Source: Cohnella fermenti (GTDB lineage: Bacteria; Bacillota; Bacilli; Paenibacillales; Paenibacillaceae). From it: DNA of 64,000 nt. Positions 53,653-63,522 of this stretch are shown piece after piece. A program made the translations under genes and the position numbers. The notes under the pieces were generated by a model. The model was not told the DNA's origin, made no database searches, and saw only the letters and a list, made by a program, of their open reading frames with translations. Location of the stretch: the NCBI RefSeq assembly GCF_004801405.1, contig NZ_SSOB01000009.1, positions 140,275 to 204,274 on the forward strand. The letters run 5' to 3'. How positions within the stretch are numbered: the first letter of the stretch is position 1; every line of letters begins with the position of its first letter.

Positions 53653-54894
53653 TTAGGCTTCGTACTTGCGCATAATTACGGTAGCGTTATGGCCGCCGAA
53701 GCCGAACGAGTTCGACAAGGCTACCTTCGCATCCGTGCTTCTAGGCTTGTTCGGCACGTAGTCCAGATCGCACTCGGGGTCCTGCTCGTCGAGATTGATC
53801 GTCGGAGGGATAATTCCGTTCTGAAGAGTCAGGCCGAGAATAACGGCTTCGACGCCTCCCGCCGCGCCCAGCATATGGCCGGTCATCGACTTCGTCGAGC
53901 TGACCGCCAGCTTGTAAGCGTGCTCGCCGAACGTCATCTTGATGGCCGTCGTCTCCGACTTGTCGCCAACCGGTGTCGACGTCCCGTGAGCGTTGATGTA
54001 ACCGATCTCGGAAGGGTCGATGCCCGCGTCCTTGATGGCTCTCGCCATGCAGCGAGACGCTCCGTCCGGGTCCGGCTCGGTCATGTGGTGAGCATCGCCG
54101 CTCATGCCGTAGCCGATGATCTCGGCGTAGATCCTTGCTCCGCGAGCGACCGCGTGCTCCAGCGATTCCAGAATCAGAACCCCGGCGCCCTCGCCCATAA
54201 CGAAGCCGTCGCGGCCAACATCGAACGGGCGGCTCGCCTTCTCCGGCTCGTCGTTGCGTGTGCTCATCGCGCGCATGTTGCTGAAGCCGGCCATCGCGAT
54301 CGGACGGATCGTCGCTTCCGCGCCGCCGCAGATCATCACGTCGGCATCGCCGCGCTGGATCATCTTATACGAATCGCCGATCGAGTGCGTACCCGTCGCG
54401 CAGGCCGTTACCGTCGTCGTGTTCGGACCCTTGGCCCCGGTCGCGATCGACACTTGTCCGCTCGCCATATTCGCGATCATCATCGGGATGAAGAACGGGC
54501 TGACGCGGCGCGGTCCCTTCTCCATCAGAATCGTATGCTGATCTTCCCAGGTGCCAAGGCCGCCGATGCCGGAGCCGACGCTGACGCCGATGCGATCCGC
54601 TTCGACGTTCTCGCCGATCTGGATGCCCGAATCGTCGATCGCCTTGAGGCTCGCTGCGAGTCCGAACTGGACGAATCGGTCCATCCGGCGGGCTTCCTTC
54701 TTGTCGATGCCGTATTCCTCGGGATTAAAGTTCTTGATCTCCGCCGCAATCTTCGTCGGGTAGTCGCTCGTATCGAACGCCTCGACGAGACTGACGCCGG
54801 ACTTGCCTTCAAGCAGGTTGTTCCAGAACGTATGCAAGTCGCTACCGATGGCGGTTACGACGCCCATTCCGGTAACTACGACGCGTTGTTTCAA
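53653..54894 (-). CDS. fabF: 3-oxoacyl-ACP synthase II
   Basis: 413 residues; TTG start with GAGGTG 8 nt upstream. Condensing enzyme that elongates acyl-ACP with malonyl-ACP. Catalytic Cys in [12 protein letters not shown], His in [11 protein letters not shown] and GHMLGAAGG, and the C-terminal [13 protein letters not shown] loop. Last gene of the fap/fab operon before a terminator. Confidence 0.97.
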   Translation of the reverse strand: MKQRVVVTGMGVVTAIGSDLHTFWNNLLEGKSGVSLVEAFDTSDYPTKIAAEIKNFNPEEYGIDKKEARRMDRFVQFGLAASLKAIDDSGIQIGENVEADRIGVSVGSGIGGLGTWEDQHTILMEKGPRRVSPFFIPMMIANMASGQVSIATGAKGPNTTTVTACATGTHSIGDSYKMIQRGDADVMICGGAEATIRPIAMAGFSNMRAMSTRNDEPEKASRPFDVGRDGFVMGEGAGVLILESLEHAVARGARIYAEIIGYGMSGDAHHMTEPDPDGASRCMARAIKDAGIDPSEIGYINAHGTSTPVGDKSETTAIKMTFGEHAYKLAVSSTKSMTGHMLGAAGGVEAVILGLTLQNGIIPPTINLDEQDPECDLDYVPNKPRSTDAKVALSNSFGFGGHNATVIMRKYEA

Positions 54895-54927
54895 AAGGTG
54901 TTCACCTCATTTGGCAGACATCGAGAG

Positions 54928-55008
54928 AGAAACCGGCATGCGCCGGCTTCTCCTTATCGCTTTGAATGTGGCTAAGAATGTGGAGAAGTCCCGTCGCACG
55001 AACGGGAC
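54928..55008 (-). promoter_or_regulatory. Two hairpins between acpP and fabF
   Basis: On the minus strand GTCCCGT-N7-ACGGGAC (54,988-55,008) and GCCGG-N4-CCGGC (about 54,933-54,946) form stems without a T-run. They probably stabilise the abundant acpP transcript or partly attenuate fabF. Confidence 0.45.
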
Positions 55009-55020
55009 CCGGTAGATCAA

Positions 55021-55254
55021 TTAGGCATGAGATTGTATGTAATTTACGACTTCTCCCACCGTTGTGATCTTCTCTGCATCCTCATCGGAGATCTCCAAGT
55101 CGAATTCGTCTTCGAGCTCCATGACGAGTTCAACGACGTCGAGAGAGTCAGCGCCCAAGTCATCCTTGAAGTTCGCTTCATTGGTTACTTCCGCCTCTTC
55201 AACTCCCAGGCGTTCGACCACGATGCGTTTCACGCGATCATATACATCGGACAT
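55021..55254 (-). CDS. acpP: Acyl carrier protein
   Basis: 77 residues from the ATG at 55,254 with GGAGGTG upstream; a GTG three codons earlier overlaps that site. Small, acidic. The phosphopantetheine Ser lies in [12 protein letters not shown]. Shuttles acyl chains among the Fab enzymes and PlsX. Encoded between fabG and fabF. Confidence 0.98.
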   Translation of the reverse strand: MSDVYDRVKRIVVERLGVEEAEVTNEANFKDDLGADSLDVVELVMELEDEFDLEISDEDAEKITTVGEVVNYIQSHA

Positions 55255-55275
55255 CCGGTTCACCTCCCTTAACGT

Positions 55276-55281
55276 ATTATA
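55276..55281 (-). promoter_or_regulatory. Perfect -10 (TATAAT) upstream of acpP
   Basis: TATAAT on the minus strand about 22 bp upstream of the acpP start. No good -35 is seen at 17 nt. It may give extra acpP transcription. Confidence 0.4.
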
Positions 55282-55341
55282 CGTGAATCATTTACAAAAA
55301 GCCATAGTCTTAAAACAAGCCCGCTTGCGAGCGGATACCGG

Positions 55342-56094
55342 TTACATATACATGCCGCCGTCGACGTGAATCGTCTGGCCGGTCATGTAGGAAGCTGCGT
55401 CCGAAGCCAGGTAGACGACAGCGCTTGCGATATCCTCGGGCTTGCCCATGCGGCCGAGCGGAACCTGCGAGAGAATGCCGGCGCGGACCTCCTGCGGCAG
55501 CTTGTCCGTCATGTCCGTCTCGATGTAGCCGGGAGCGACCGCGTTGACGGTAATGCCCCGGGACGCCAGCTCGCGCGACGCCGACTTGGTCAGACCGATG
55601 ACGCCCGCCTTCGCGGCGACGTAGTTGGCCTGGCCCGCGTTGCCGAGAACGCCGACGACGGAGGAGATGTTGATGATGCGTCCGGAACGCTGCTTCATCA
55701 TCGAGCGGGTGACGGCCTTGATGCCGTTGAACACGCCCTTCAGGTTCGTCTCGATGACGTCGTCGAATTCCTCTTCCTTCATTCGCATGATTAGATTGTC
55801 ACGGGTAATGCCCGCATTATTCACGAGAATGTCCAGCTTGCCGAAGGCCTCGATCGTCTTGGCGACGATCGCTTCGAATTCCTCGGCCTTGCCGACGTTG
55901 CCCTGCAGAACGATCGCCTTGCGGCCGAACGCTTCAACCGCCGCGGCTGTCTCTGCCGCCGCCGCTTCGCTGCCCGCGTAATTGACGGCGACGTCCGCTC
56001 CCGCTTCCGCCAAGGCAATCGCGATCGCCCGGCCGATGCCTCTCGACGCTCCCGTTACGAGCGCCGTCTTGCCCGTCAGATCAACCTGTGCCAT
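55342..56094 (-). CDS. fabG: 3-oxoacyl-ACP reductase
   Basis: 250 residues from the ATG at 56,094 (AGGAGG upstream). SDR fold: [27 protein letters not shown], Ser in [13 protein letters not shown] and YVAAK. Uses NADPH to reduce 3-oxoacyl-ACP. The C-terminus ends [13 protein letters not shown], as in standard FabG. Between fabD and acpP. Confidence 0.97.
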   Translation of the reverse strand: MAQVDLTGKTALVTGASRGIGRAIAIALAEAGADVAVNYAGSEAAAAETAAAVEAFGRKAIVLQGNVGKAEEFEAIVAKTIEAFGKLDILVNNAGITRDNLIMRMKEEEFDDVIETNLKGVFNGIKAVTRSMMKQRSGRIINISSVVGVLGNAGQANYVAAKAGVIGLTKSASRELASRGITVNAVAPGYIETDMTDKLPQEVRAGILSQVPLGRMGKPEDIASAVVYLASDAASYMTGQTIHVDGGMYM

Positions 56095-56147
56095 GAACGC
56101 CACTCCTCCTGGATCTTTTTCCCACCCATGTATCGGTCCGTCCGGCC

Positions 56148-57077
56148 TTACGCCAGAGCCGCCTCCGCAATCGACGCGGCGCTGTTCACCGAGATGATCT
56201 TAACCGTCTTGTCGATCTTCTTGATGAGCCCGGCGAGCACCGTTCCGGAGCCGATCTCGACGAACGTGTCCACGCCCTGGCCAATCAGGAAGCGCACGGA
56301 GTCCTCCCAGAGAACGGGCGAGACGACCTGCTCGACAAGAAGGCGGTTCAGCTCCGCACCTTCCGTGACCGGCTTGGCGTTCACGTTGACGACAACCGGA
56401 ACGTTCGCGTCGCGGAAGGCGACCTTCTTCAGCTCTTCCGCCAACTGGTCGGCGGCCGGACGCATGAGCGAGGAGTGGAACGGCCCGCTGACCTCAAGCG
56501 GAATGACCCGCTTGGCGCCGGCTTCCTTGCCTCTCTCGACAACGGCGGCGACGCCTTCCGCGGAGCCCGACACGACGATCTGGCCCGGGCAATTCACATT
56601 GGCGAGCTCGACCGGTCCCACGCCGGCCGTGATGTCCTTGCAGAGCGCCTCGAGCGCGTCGCGTTCGGCGCCCAGCGTCGCGGCCATCGCGCCCTTGCCG
56701 CCCGGAACCGCCTGCTCCATGAACAGGCCGCGCGAACGAACGAGACGCACCGCGTCCTCGAAGTCGAGAACGTCCGCCGCCACGAGCGCGCTGTACTCGC
56801 CGAGGCTGTGTCCGGCCACATAGTCCGGCGCGATGCCGCGGGAGCGGAACGCCTCGAGCAAGGCGATGCTCGTCGTCAGCAGTGCAGGCTGCGTGTACGC
56901 CGTCATCTTAAGCTGCTCGTCCGGCCCCTCGAAGGCAAGCTGCGACAAGGAGAAGCCGAGCGCCGCGTCGGCGCGATCGAAGATCCGCTTGGACGCCTCG
57001 AACTCGGCGCAGGCATCCTTGCCCATGCCGACCGCCTGGGCTCCTTGCCCGGGGAAGACGAATGCGATTTTACCCAT
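56148..57077 (-). CDS. fabD: Malonyl-CoA-ACP transacylase
   Basis: 309 residues. Catalytic Ser in [11 protein letters not shown]; start [16 protein letters not shown]; catalytic His in GPFHSSLM. It loads malonate onto ACP. RBS GGAGGGATC. Between fabH and fabG. Confidence 0.97.
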   Translation of the reverse strand: MGKIAFVFPGQGAQAVGMGKDACAEFEASKRIFDRADAALGFSLSQLAFEGPDEQLKMTAYTQPALLTTSIALLEAFRSRGIAPDYVAGHSLGEYSALVAADVLDFEDAVRLVRSRGLFMEQAVPGGKGAMAATLGAERDALEALCKDITAGVGPVELANVNCPGQIVVSGSAEGVAAVVERGKEAGAKRVIPLEVSGPFHSSLMRPAADQLAEELKKVAFRDANVPVVVNVNAKPVTEGAELNRLLVEQVVSPVLWEDSVRFLIGQGVDTFVEIGSGTVLAGLIKKIDKTVKIISVNSAASIAEAALA

Positions 57078-57116
57078 GCCGATCCCTCCTGATACGGGAA
57101 TTCTAATTCAACCTAG

Positions 57117-58109
57117 TTACCAGACGATCGTCGAGGCGCCCCAGGTCAGACCGCCGCCGAAGCCGACGAGAACAACCTTGTCGCCTTCCTTCACGCGCCC
57201 TTCCTCGACCGCTTCCGCCAGCGCCACCGGAATCGAAGCTGCCGACATGTTGCCGTAGCGATCCACGTTGATGACGCACTTCTCCTCCGGCACCTCCAGC
57301 CGTTCCAGAGCGGACTGGATGATGCGGATATTCGCCTGGTGCGGAATCAGAAGGTCGATGTCTTGCTTCGTGAAGCCCGCCATATCGAGCGCCTCTTCCG
57401 CCGCGCTGCCCATCACCCGGACGGCGAACTTGAACACGTCCCGGCCGTTCATATAGAGGAAGTGGTGCTTGTCCGCCACCGTCTGTTCCGTGGACGGCAA
57501 ACGTGAGCCGCCGCCGCGGATGCAGAGCAGATTGCCTCCGGCTCCGTCCGCTCCCAGCTTAAACGATTGGAAGCCGCGTCCTTCCGCTACCGGGCCGAGC
57601 ACAACCGCGCCCGCCCCGTCTCCGAACAGCACGCAGGTGTTGCGGTCCGTGTAGTCGGTAATCCGGGACAGCGTATCCGCCCCGACGACGAGAATGTGCT
57701 TGTACGTTCCCATCGCGATAAATCCGGAGGCGTTCGCCAGCCCGTAGATGAAGCCGGAGCAAGCCGCCGACAGGTCGAACGCCGCCGCCTTCTTCGCGCC
57801 GAGCCGCTCCTGCACAAGGCAGGCCGTCGACGGGAAAAACATGTCGGGCGTAATCGTCGCCACGATGATCAGATCGAGCTGATCGGCCGTGATGCCGGCG
57901 GCTTCGAGCGCTTTGACGGAGGCCGCGTAGGCCAGATCGGATGTCGCCTCGTGCGGAGCGGCGATGCGCCGCTCGCGGATGCCGGTTCGCGACACGATCC
58001 ATTCGTCGTTCGTATCCACCATCGCTTCGAGGTCTTGATTGGTCAAGCGGCGCTCAGGACTGTACTTGCCTGTCCCGAGAATACCGACGGGAATTCCATT
58101 CATTCGCAT
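57117..58109 (-). CDS. fabH: 3-oxoacyl-ACP synthase III
   Basis: 330 residues from the ATG at 58,109; ATG at 58,103 and a longer frame to 58,127 are alternatives. It starts fatty-acid synthesis from acyl-CoA and malonyl-ACP. Catalytic Cys in SAACSGFIYGL, His in IPHQANIRII, Asn in DRYGNMSAASIP. Overlaps nothing but lies only 4 bp from plsX. Confidence 0.96.
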   Translation of the reverse strand: MRMNGIPVGILGTGKYSPERRLTNQDLEAMVDTNDEWIVSRTGIRERRIAAPHEATSDLAYAASVKALEAAGITADQLDLIIVATITPDMFFPSTACLVQERLGAKKAAAFDLSAACSGFIYGLANASGFIAMGTYKHILVVGADTLSRITDYTDRNTCVLFGDGAGAVVLGPVAEGRGFQSFKLGADGAGGNLLCIRGGGSRLPSTEQTVADKHHFLYMNGRDVFKFAVRVMGSAAEEALDMAGFTKQDIDLLIPHQANIRIIQSALERLEVPEEKCVINVDRYGNMSAASIPVALAEAVEEGRVKEGDKVVLVGFGGGLTWGASTIVW

Positions 58110-58113
58110 TCTC

Positions 58114-59103
58114 TCACTTTCCGCCAAGATCGTCGGCCAGCGCGGCGATAAGCCCGTTGCCGACGGCCGTTCTGGCTTGCCTGATCGCGTGCACCGTCGC
58201 CTCCGCGTTGGAGGAGCCGTGACTCTTCACAACAAGTCCGCCCACTCCGAGCAGAGGTGCTCCGTTATAGCGCTTGTAGTCCATCATTTTCCCAACGCGT
58301 CGGAAGTTCGGCCTTAGGATGGCAGCAGCCAGCTTCGACTTCCAGCTTGACATCAATTCCGTCTTCAGCACGCTGAACACCGTCTCCGCCGCCCCTTCGA
58401 CCCCCTTCAGCAGAATATTGCCCGAGAAGCCGTCGCAGACAAGCACGTCGCAATTCCGGTACAGCAGATCGCGCGCTTCGACGTTGCCGATGAAGTTGAC
58501 CGGCGCTTCGCTGAGCAGCTCGAACGCCGCCTTCGACAGCTCGTTGCCCTTCGCCGCTTCGGTGCCCACATTCAGCAGCCCCACGCGCGGCTTGTCGATT
58601 CCGTGCACCTTCTGGCGATAACGACTGCCCATGATTGCATACTGGACCAGATGCTCCGGCTTCGCGTCCATGTTCGCGCCCAGATCGAGCGCGACGACGC
58701 CGACGCCGTCCACGGTCGGCAGAATGGCCGTCAGACCCGGACGATCGATCCCGCTCATCCGCCCGACCACGAGCAGCCCCGTCGTCATCAGCGCGCCGGT
58801 GTTGCCGGCAGAGATCATCGCGTCCGCTTCGCCTTCCTTCACCAGACGTCCGGCGACGACCATCGATGAATTCGCCTTGCGACGAACCGCCCGAACCGGC
58901 TCGTCGTCCGCTTCGATCTTCTCCAGCGCTTCCACGACAGTGATATTGGATGGCGGATTGTCTCCCAGATGCGCCTTGATGGCGTCCGGCTTGCCGACCA
59001 GAAGAAGCGTCGTGTCCGGCCACTCCTTCGCCGCCGCAAGCGCTCCTTCTACCGGAGCTTGCGGAGCGTGGTCGCCGCCCATTGCGTCGATGGCGATTCT
59101 CAC
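58114..59103 (-). CDS. plsX: Phosphate acyltransferase PlsX
   Basis: 329 residues from the GTG at 59,103, which overlaps the fapR stop as GTGA. Makes acyl-phosphate from acyl-ACP for phospholipid synthesis. The start RIAIDAMGGDHAPQ, ISAGNTGALMTTGLL and VCDGFSGNILLK are family motifs. Ends LADDLGGK. Confidence 0.96.
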   Translation of the reverse strand: MRIAIDAMGGDHAPQAPVEGALAAAKEWPDTTLLLVGKPDAIKAHLGDNPPSNITVVEALEKIEADDEPVRAVRRKANSSMVVAGRLVKEGEADAMISAGNTGALMTTGLLVVGRMSGIDRPGLTAILPTVDGVGVVALDLGANMDAKPEHLVQYAIMGSRYRQKVHGIDKPRVGLLNVGTEAAKGNELSKAAFELLSEAPVNFIGNVEARDLLYRNCDVLVCDGFSGNILLKGVEGAAETVFSVLKTELMSSWKSKLAAAILRPNFRRVGKMMDYKRYNGAPLLGVGGLVVKSHGSSNAEATVHAIRQARTAVGNGLIAALADDLGGK

Positions 59104-59714
59104 AGGATGTCTCCCCCTTCCGCTCCGGACTCCCCTGCGAGCGCCGTCTGAGAGCGGTAAATCACGAAGTTGCCGTGGAATACCTTCTCCTCTCCGACAT
59201 AGGTGATCACTTCCACCTTGGACATGCCCCGCTGCGAGCTGCCGGAACGGACGTAAGCCTTGGCGATGCACTTCTCGCCGAGCCTTACGGGCCTCGCGAA
59301 GCGAATGTCTGCGGAGGCGGTCAGGGCCACCTCGTCATTGATAACGGCGACGGCAAGGGAATTCGCTTGAGCAAATACGTAATGCCCCCGGGCGATGCCG
59401 CTGCGGGAGAAGACGTGCTCCCCTCGGATCTCGAACAGCGAGATTCCGCTCTTGTCGAGCTGGAGATCGACGATCTCCCCGATGATCTCGTCAAGCGGAA
59501 GCGAACGAACCGAATCGTACGACCGCTCCGCCATCATCTTCAGTCTCTCCCGCAGCTCCGGAATCGACAACTCCAGGCGATCCAGCCGAATGGTCTGGAT
59601 ACTAACCTTGAGCAGTCGAGTCAGCTCGCGGTCGGTGAGGAACGGATTCTCCTCGATTAGCTTGGTAAGCTGCTGGTGCCTTTCTCGTTTGGAGAGCCGC
59701 TCCACGACCGTCAC
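59100..59714 (-). CDS. fapR: Fatty-acid biosynthesis repressor FapR
   Basis: 204 residues; GTG start with AAAGGCGG upstream. N-terminal HTH (LTDRELTRLLKVSIQTIRLDRLEL) and a C-terminal hot-dog domain that binds malonyl-CoA (FSRSGIARGHYVFAQANSLAVAV). Represses the fap-fab genes when malonyl-CoA is low. A matching operator lies directly upstream, so autoregulation is expected. Leads the operon fapR-plsX-fabH-fabD-fabG-acpP-fabF. Confidence 0.96.
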   Translation of the reverse strand: MTVVERLSKRERHQQLTKLIEENPFLTDRELTRLLKVSIQTIRLDRLELSIPELRERLKMMAERSYDSVRSLPLDEIIGEIVDLQLDKSGISLFEIRGEHVFSRSGIARGHYVFAQANSLAVAVINDEVALTASADIRFARPVRLGEKCIAKAYVRSGSSQRGMSKVEVITYVGEEKVFHGNFVIYRSQTALAGESGAEGGDIL

Positions 59715-59733
59715 ACCGCCTTTGTAGGTTCCT

Positions 59734-59752
59734 ATTGATACCTGGTGCCAAT
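59734..59752. promoter_or_regulatory. FapR-type operator
   Basis: An imperfect palindrome, TTGATACC-T-GGTGCCAA, with the TACCTG core typical of FapR sites, 20 bp upstream of the fapR start. Confidence 0.7.
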
Positions 59753-59765
59753 CGAAAGTAAAGAA

Positions 59766-59800
59766 AAACGCGCCGGGACGTTAGCCACGCCGGGACGCGT
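59766..59800 (-). terminator. Terminator-like hairpin after rpmF
   Basis: On the minus strand ACGCG pairs with CGCGT with additional pairing of CGG/CCG in the loop region, then TTTTTC. The stem is imperfect. Confidence 0.55.
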
Positions 59801-59808
59801 TATCTTCA

Positions 59809-59982
59809 TTATTGCTTGATGATTTCACGAGCCTTGTACGTACCGCACACCTTGCATACGCGGTGCGACAGCTTCAATTCGCCGCATTGATCGCACTTAA
59901 CCATGCCTGGAACGACCAGTTTGAAATGCGTCCGACGCTTGTTCTTGCGGGATTTCGATGTTTTACCAAAAGGGACTGCCAT
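59809..59982 (-). CDS. rpmF: 50S ribosomal protein L32
   Basis: 57 residues: starts [17 protein letters not shown] and ends THR-rich then AREIIKQ. Two Cys pairs (CDQC and CKVC) form the zinc-binding site; this is the Zn-ribbon form of bL32. RBS AAGGAGGTGG, 7 nt upstream of the ATG. It lies between DUF177 and fapR, a conserved order in Firmicutes. Confidence 0.96.
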   Translation of the reverse strand: MAVPFGKTSKSRKNKRRTHFKLVVPGMVKCDQCGELKLSHRVCKVCGTYKAREIIKQ

Positions 59983-60078
59983 GTTCCCACCTCCTTATCC
60001 AATCGAAAGCTGCCGAATCGGCGTTCTCATCGCGCTAGAAGTTGCTTCAAACCGAACCCGTCGTCGCTTCGAACCGAA

Positions 60079-60615
60079 TCAGTTGTTCGAACCGAACCAA
60101 TCCTTGAGAGCGTCGAACCTGAGGTCGGTCTTCTCGCGGTCGCAGCCGCATTCCTTCGCGTTCCGGTTCTGTCCGCATTCGGGGCACAACCCCTTGCAAT
60201 CGTCCTTGCAGATCGGAGCGAGCGGCATGCTGAGCATCAGTTCTTCCTCGATATAAGGAAGCAGCTCAAGCGGTTCGTCCTTGATCGACAGGATGTCTTC
60301 GTCCTCCGAGTCTTCCTCGTCCAGGCGGTCCTTGTCCAAGCGTTCCTTCGAGACAACCTTGAAGATCGCATGGAACGGCACGCGCCAAGCCTCCTCGATC
60401 GGGTCGAGGCAACGGGAGCATTGGAATTGAAGCTTGCAATCGAGCGTTCCCGATACGTCAATCAGTCCGCCGGAGTAAGCGGCGGTCAGTTCCGCGGTCA
60501 AGGGACCGAGCGGTTTGACGTCGCGCACATCGCGGTACGCCTCCGTTACGTCGACGGATTCCTTTAACGTTATCTGCGCCCTGCGGCTGACCAGATCTTG
60601 AACGTTAAGCAGCAT
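60079..60615 (-). CDS. DUF177 protein (YlbN/YceD)
   Basis: 178 residues from the ATG at 60,615; ATG at 60,621 is too close to GGAG. YceD/DUF177 family, linked to 23S rRNA maturation or the control of rpmF. A central CSRCLDPIEE and a C-terminal CKGLCPECGQN with further Cys give a zinc-binding site typical of the family. Acidic middle part (DEEDSEDEDI). Cotranscribed with rpmF from a consensus promoter. Confidence 0.93.
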   Translation of the reverse strand: MLLNVQDLVSRRAQITLKESVDVTEAYRDVRDVKPLGPLTAELTAAYSGGLIDVSGTLDCKLQFQCSRCLDPIEEAWRVPFHAIFKVVSKERLDKDRLDEEDSEDEDILSIKDEPLELLPYIEEELMLSMPLAPICKDDCKGLCPECGQNRNAKECGCDREKTDLRFDALKDWFGSNN

Positions 60616-60642
60616 GTTCATCACTCCAAACAAACAAAAATT

Positions 60643-60672
60643 ATTATATCTGTCATGACGCGCTTTTGTCAA
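60643..60672 (-). promoter_or_regulatory. Consensus sigma-A promoter of DUF177-rpmF
   Basis: On the minus strand TTGACA and TATAAT, both perfect, are separated by 18 nt, about 30 bp upstream of the gene. It is divergent to tmcAL. Confidence 0.9.
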
Positions 60673-60763
60673 CAATTCGCGCCGACATCGTCGGTTCTTC
60701 TCCCTCGTGCTATAGTGATAGTATTCAACCATTCTTTACCTGGAAGGAGACGGATCATCCGTT

Positions 60764-61999
60764 ATGCGCACGGTCGGAATCGTCGTCGAATACAATCCGC
60801 TGCACAACGGTCACCTCTATCATATACAACAATCGCGGAAAATAACGGGAGCGGACGCGGTCGTCGCGGTCATGAGCGGGCACTTCCTGCAGCGCGGCGA
60901 GCCCGCCATCGCGGACAAGTGGGCTCGCTCGGAGATGGCGCTGCGCGCCGGCTGCGATCTCGTCCTCGAGCTCCCCGCCGCTTACAGCTCCCAGCCTGCG
61001 GAATGGTTCGCCTTCGGCTCCGTCGCCGTCCTGGAGGCGACAGGCGCCGTGGACGCCCTCTGCTTCGGCAGCGAGAGCGGCGACGTCGCGACGCTGGACC
61101 GTATCGCTGCGCTGCTGGCGGACGAGCCCGAGGACGTCGGCCGCGAGCTCGGGCGGCTGCTGAAGCTGGGCCTGCCGTATCCGTCGGCCTACGCCGAAGC
61201 GGTCCGTCTGCACCTGCGCCGCACCGGGCGCGAGCTTGACGCCGAATTCCGGCTTGACCAGCCGAACCACACGCTCGGTCTTCATTACTTGCTCGCCCTG
61301 CGGCGGCTCGGCAGCTCCATCGTCCCCTACTCCATCAAGCGGGAGAAGTCCGATTACTCCCAGACTTCGATCTCGGACACCTCCATCGCGAGCGCAACGG
61401 CGCTGCGCGCGCTGCTCACCCGTTCGGGCGACCTGTCCGAGCTCTCCCCGTTCGTCCCAGCTTCCACGCTGGACATCCTGCGCCGCGAAGCCGAGGCCGG
61501 GCGCTTCCCGGTCACGTGGGAGAGCTTCTCCCGGCCGCTGTTCCACCTGCTCGCCCAGATGGACGAGACCCGACTCGCATCGTTCGCGGAAGCGGCCGAA
61601 GGGCTGGAATTCCGCCTGCGGCGCTGCCTCGCGGAGCTCGACGAGGATAGCGTCGAGGAATTGCTCGGGAGGCTCAAGACGAAGCGGTATACCCGGACGA
61701 AGCTGCAGCGGCTGCTTCTGCGCATCCTCCTCGGCCATACGAAGGAGGAGCTCTCCGCGGCGGCGCTCGCCTCCGGCGTCCGCTACATCCGCGTGCTCGG
61801 CTTCACCGAACGCGGCCGCGGGCTGCTGCGGCGCATGAAGAAGACGGCTTCCGTTCCCGTCGTCCACTCCGCCGCCGGCGATGAATGGCCGTTCCTGCGG
61901 ATGGACGCCCGCGCCGGCGCGATGTACGCCCTCGCCTTCCGGGACGACCGGCTGCGGCAAGGCAGGCGCGAATACACGAGCCCTCCCGTTCGAATCTAG
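60764..61999 (+). CDS. tmcAL: tRNA(Met) cytidine acetate ligase
   Basis: 411 residues. It adds an acetate-derived group to C34 of the elongator tRNA(Met), using ATP. Nucleotidylyltransferase start GIVVEYNPLHNGHLYHI contains the HxGH motif; MSGHFLQRGEPAIADKW follows and IRRE-type segments after that. Formerly YlbM. RBS AAGGAG is 14 nt from the ATG, separated by the small palindrome ACGGATCATCCGT. First plus-strand gene of the window end. Confidence 0.96.
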   Translation: MRTVGIVVEYNPLHNGHLYHIQQSRKITGADAVVAVMSGHFLQRGEPAIADKWARSEMALRAGCDLVLELPAAYSSQPAEWFAFGSVAVLEATGAVDALCFGSESGDVATLDRIAALLADEPEDVGRELGRLLKLGLPYPSAYAEAVRLHLRRTGRELDAEFRLDQPNHTLGLHYLLALRRLGSSIVPYSIKREKSDYSQTSISDTSIASATALRALLTRSGDLSELSPFVPASTLDILRREAEAGRFPVTWESFSRPLFHLLAQMDETRLASFAEAAEGLEFRLRRCLAELDEDSVEELLGRLKTKRYTRTKLQRLLLRILLGHTKEELSAAALASGVRYIRVLGFTERGRGLLRRMKKTASVPVVHSAAGDEWPFLRMDARAGAMYALAFRDDRLRQGRREYTSPPVRI

Positions 62000-62018
62000 C
62001 AGGTTCCGCTCCGGAACG

Positions 62019-62054
62019 CCCCGCTCGCCGAAGGCCCGGCTTCGGCGAGCGGGG
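62019..62054 (+). terminator. Strong GC hairpin after tmcAL
   Basis: A perfect 15-bp stem, CCCCGCTCGCCGAAG with its complement, and a 6-nt loop, 20 bp after the tmcAL stop. No T-run follows, so it may be an intercistronic stabiliser as much as a terminator. Confidence 0.6.
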
Positions 62055-62169
62055 CGGACAAGATGGTCTAAGTGTCGGAGCGGCCGCGTACAATTGGTAG
62101 GGACCGCCGCCTGTCCTTCCGGACGGATCGGCGGTCCCTGCCCGATTCCGACCGGAAGGAAGAGCGCTC

Positions 62170-63522
62170 ATGACCGATAGGCACGAGAATTCGAAGCACG
62201 ACAATTCGAAGCACGAAAGCCCCGATCGTCCCCGTCCGCGCCGCTTGTCCGCCTTGTCCTCGCTGCTTGCGGGAGCCGGCGTCGTCCTGCTGGTCGCCGG
62301 CATCGTCCAATCGCCCGGCGAGGCGTTCCGCGCCTCCCTGGCCGGCCTCCAGATCTGGTGGCAGACCGTCTTCCCCGGCCTGCTCCCCCCGCTGATGCTC
62401 GCCGAGCTGCTTGCGGCCACCGGCCTGCTGCACGTCCTGGCCGCACTCGGCGAGCCGATCACGCGACGCCTGTTCCGCCTCCCCGGCGCCGCCGGATGGG
62501 CCATCGCCTTCGGCTGGTCCGCCGGCATGCCCGCCGGAGCGCGCGAGGCGCAGCGGCTTCGCGAACGGGGCCTCGTCCGCGAAGCCGACATGGACACGCT
62601 GCTGCTCGTCTCGCATCTGCCGAACCCGTTCGTGCTCGTGCTTGTCATCGGCAGCGGCTTCCTTCATTCGCCCGCCTTCGGCTGGGCGTTGGCGCTCGGC
62701 CTCTGGCTGTCCGCCCTGCTCGCCGGCTTCCTCTGGGCGCGAATCGCGAAGCCGCGCGGTCCCGCCACGCCGCCTCCGCTCGCGCAGACGGAGCCGAAGG
62801 CGCTGCTTCGCCGCCTCGCCCGCATCGTTCGCGAGGCGCGGCAGGAGGACGGCCGCCCGTTCGGCAAGCAGATCGCCGACACCGTCAGCCATGCCGTCTC
62901 CGCCCTGCTCGCAATCGGCGGCCTCATGATGATGAGCTCCGTCCTCCTGCGCATGGTTCAGCTCGCCTGGCCGGGAGCCGACGTCTGGCTCGCCGTCCCC
63001 GGCTTGTACGAGCTGCATCTCGGCGCGTTCGAGACCGGCCGCTCCGCCCTGTTCTCGCAATCGCCCGTCCAAGCCGTCACCCTGCTCGCGGCCGTGCTCG
63101 CCTGGACCGGCTGGAGCGGCTTGCTTCAGGCCCGCGCCGTCGTTCGCTCCGAGGACGGCCGCTTCCCCTGGCCGCGCTTTATCGCCGGCCGCCTGCTTCA
63201 CGCCGCGCTGGCGCTTCTCTGTACGTACCCGCTCGCCTTGGCGGCCAACGGCGGCTGGCTGTCGCGCCTGGCTCCGTCCTGGGCGCTTCCGCCTTCATGG
63301 GGCCGGCCGCTCGACGCCTTCACGACCGGCTCCAGCTTCCCGCTGCCGGACGGCTGGGCGAGCATGTCCGAGACGGCGTTCGCCTCTCTCGCCTCCGTCG
63401 TCGTCTTCCTGCTGCTTGCGCTGCTCGCCGCCATTCTTCGTCCCGGCCGGCCGCGCCGCCGCCCCGGTCCCCCGTCCGGGAACGTATCCGCCCCGCCGGC
63501 CGGCTCCCCGCCGTCGGAGTAA
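62170..63522 (+). CDS. ylbJ: Sporulation integral membrane protein YlbJ
   Basis: 450 residues with about eight hydrophobic segments; nucleoside-recognition (Gate) domain. The first half has TVFPGLLPPLMLAELL and FGWSAGMPAGAREAQRLRE, which are typical of YlbJ. In Bacillus ylbJ is a mother-cell (sigma-E) sporulation gene needed for spore resistance. RBS GGAAGGAAG. The C-terminal tail is Pro/Arg-rich. Presence supports an endospore former. A clear sigma-E promoter could not be identified. Confidence 0.92.
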   Translation: MTDRHENSKHDNSKHESPDRPRPRRLSALSSLLAGAGVVLLVAGIVQSPGEAFRASLAGLQIWWQTVFPGLLPPLMLAELLAATGLLHVLAALGEPITRRLFRLPGAAGWAIAFGWSAGMPAGAREAQRLRERGLVREADMDTLLLVSHLPNPFVLVLVIGSGFLHSPAFGWALALGLWLSALLAGFLWARIAKPRGPATPPPLAQTEPKALLRRLARIVREARQEDGRPFGKQIADTVSHAVSALLAIGGLMMMSSVLLRMVQLAWPGADVWLAVPGLYELHLGAFETGRSALFSQSPVQAVTLLAAVLAWTGWSGLLQARAVVRSEDGRFPWPRFIAGRLLHAALALLCTYPLALAANGGWLSRLAPSWALPPSWGRPLDAFTTGSSFPLPDGWASMSETAFASLASVVVFLLLALLAAILRPGRPRRRPGPPSGNVSAPPAGSPPSE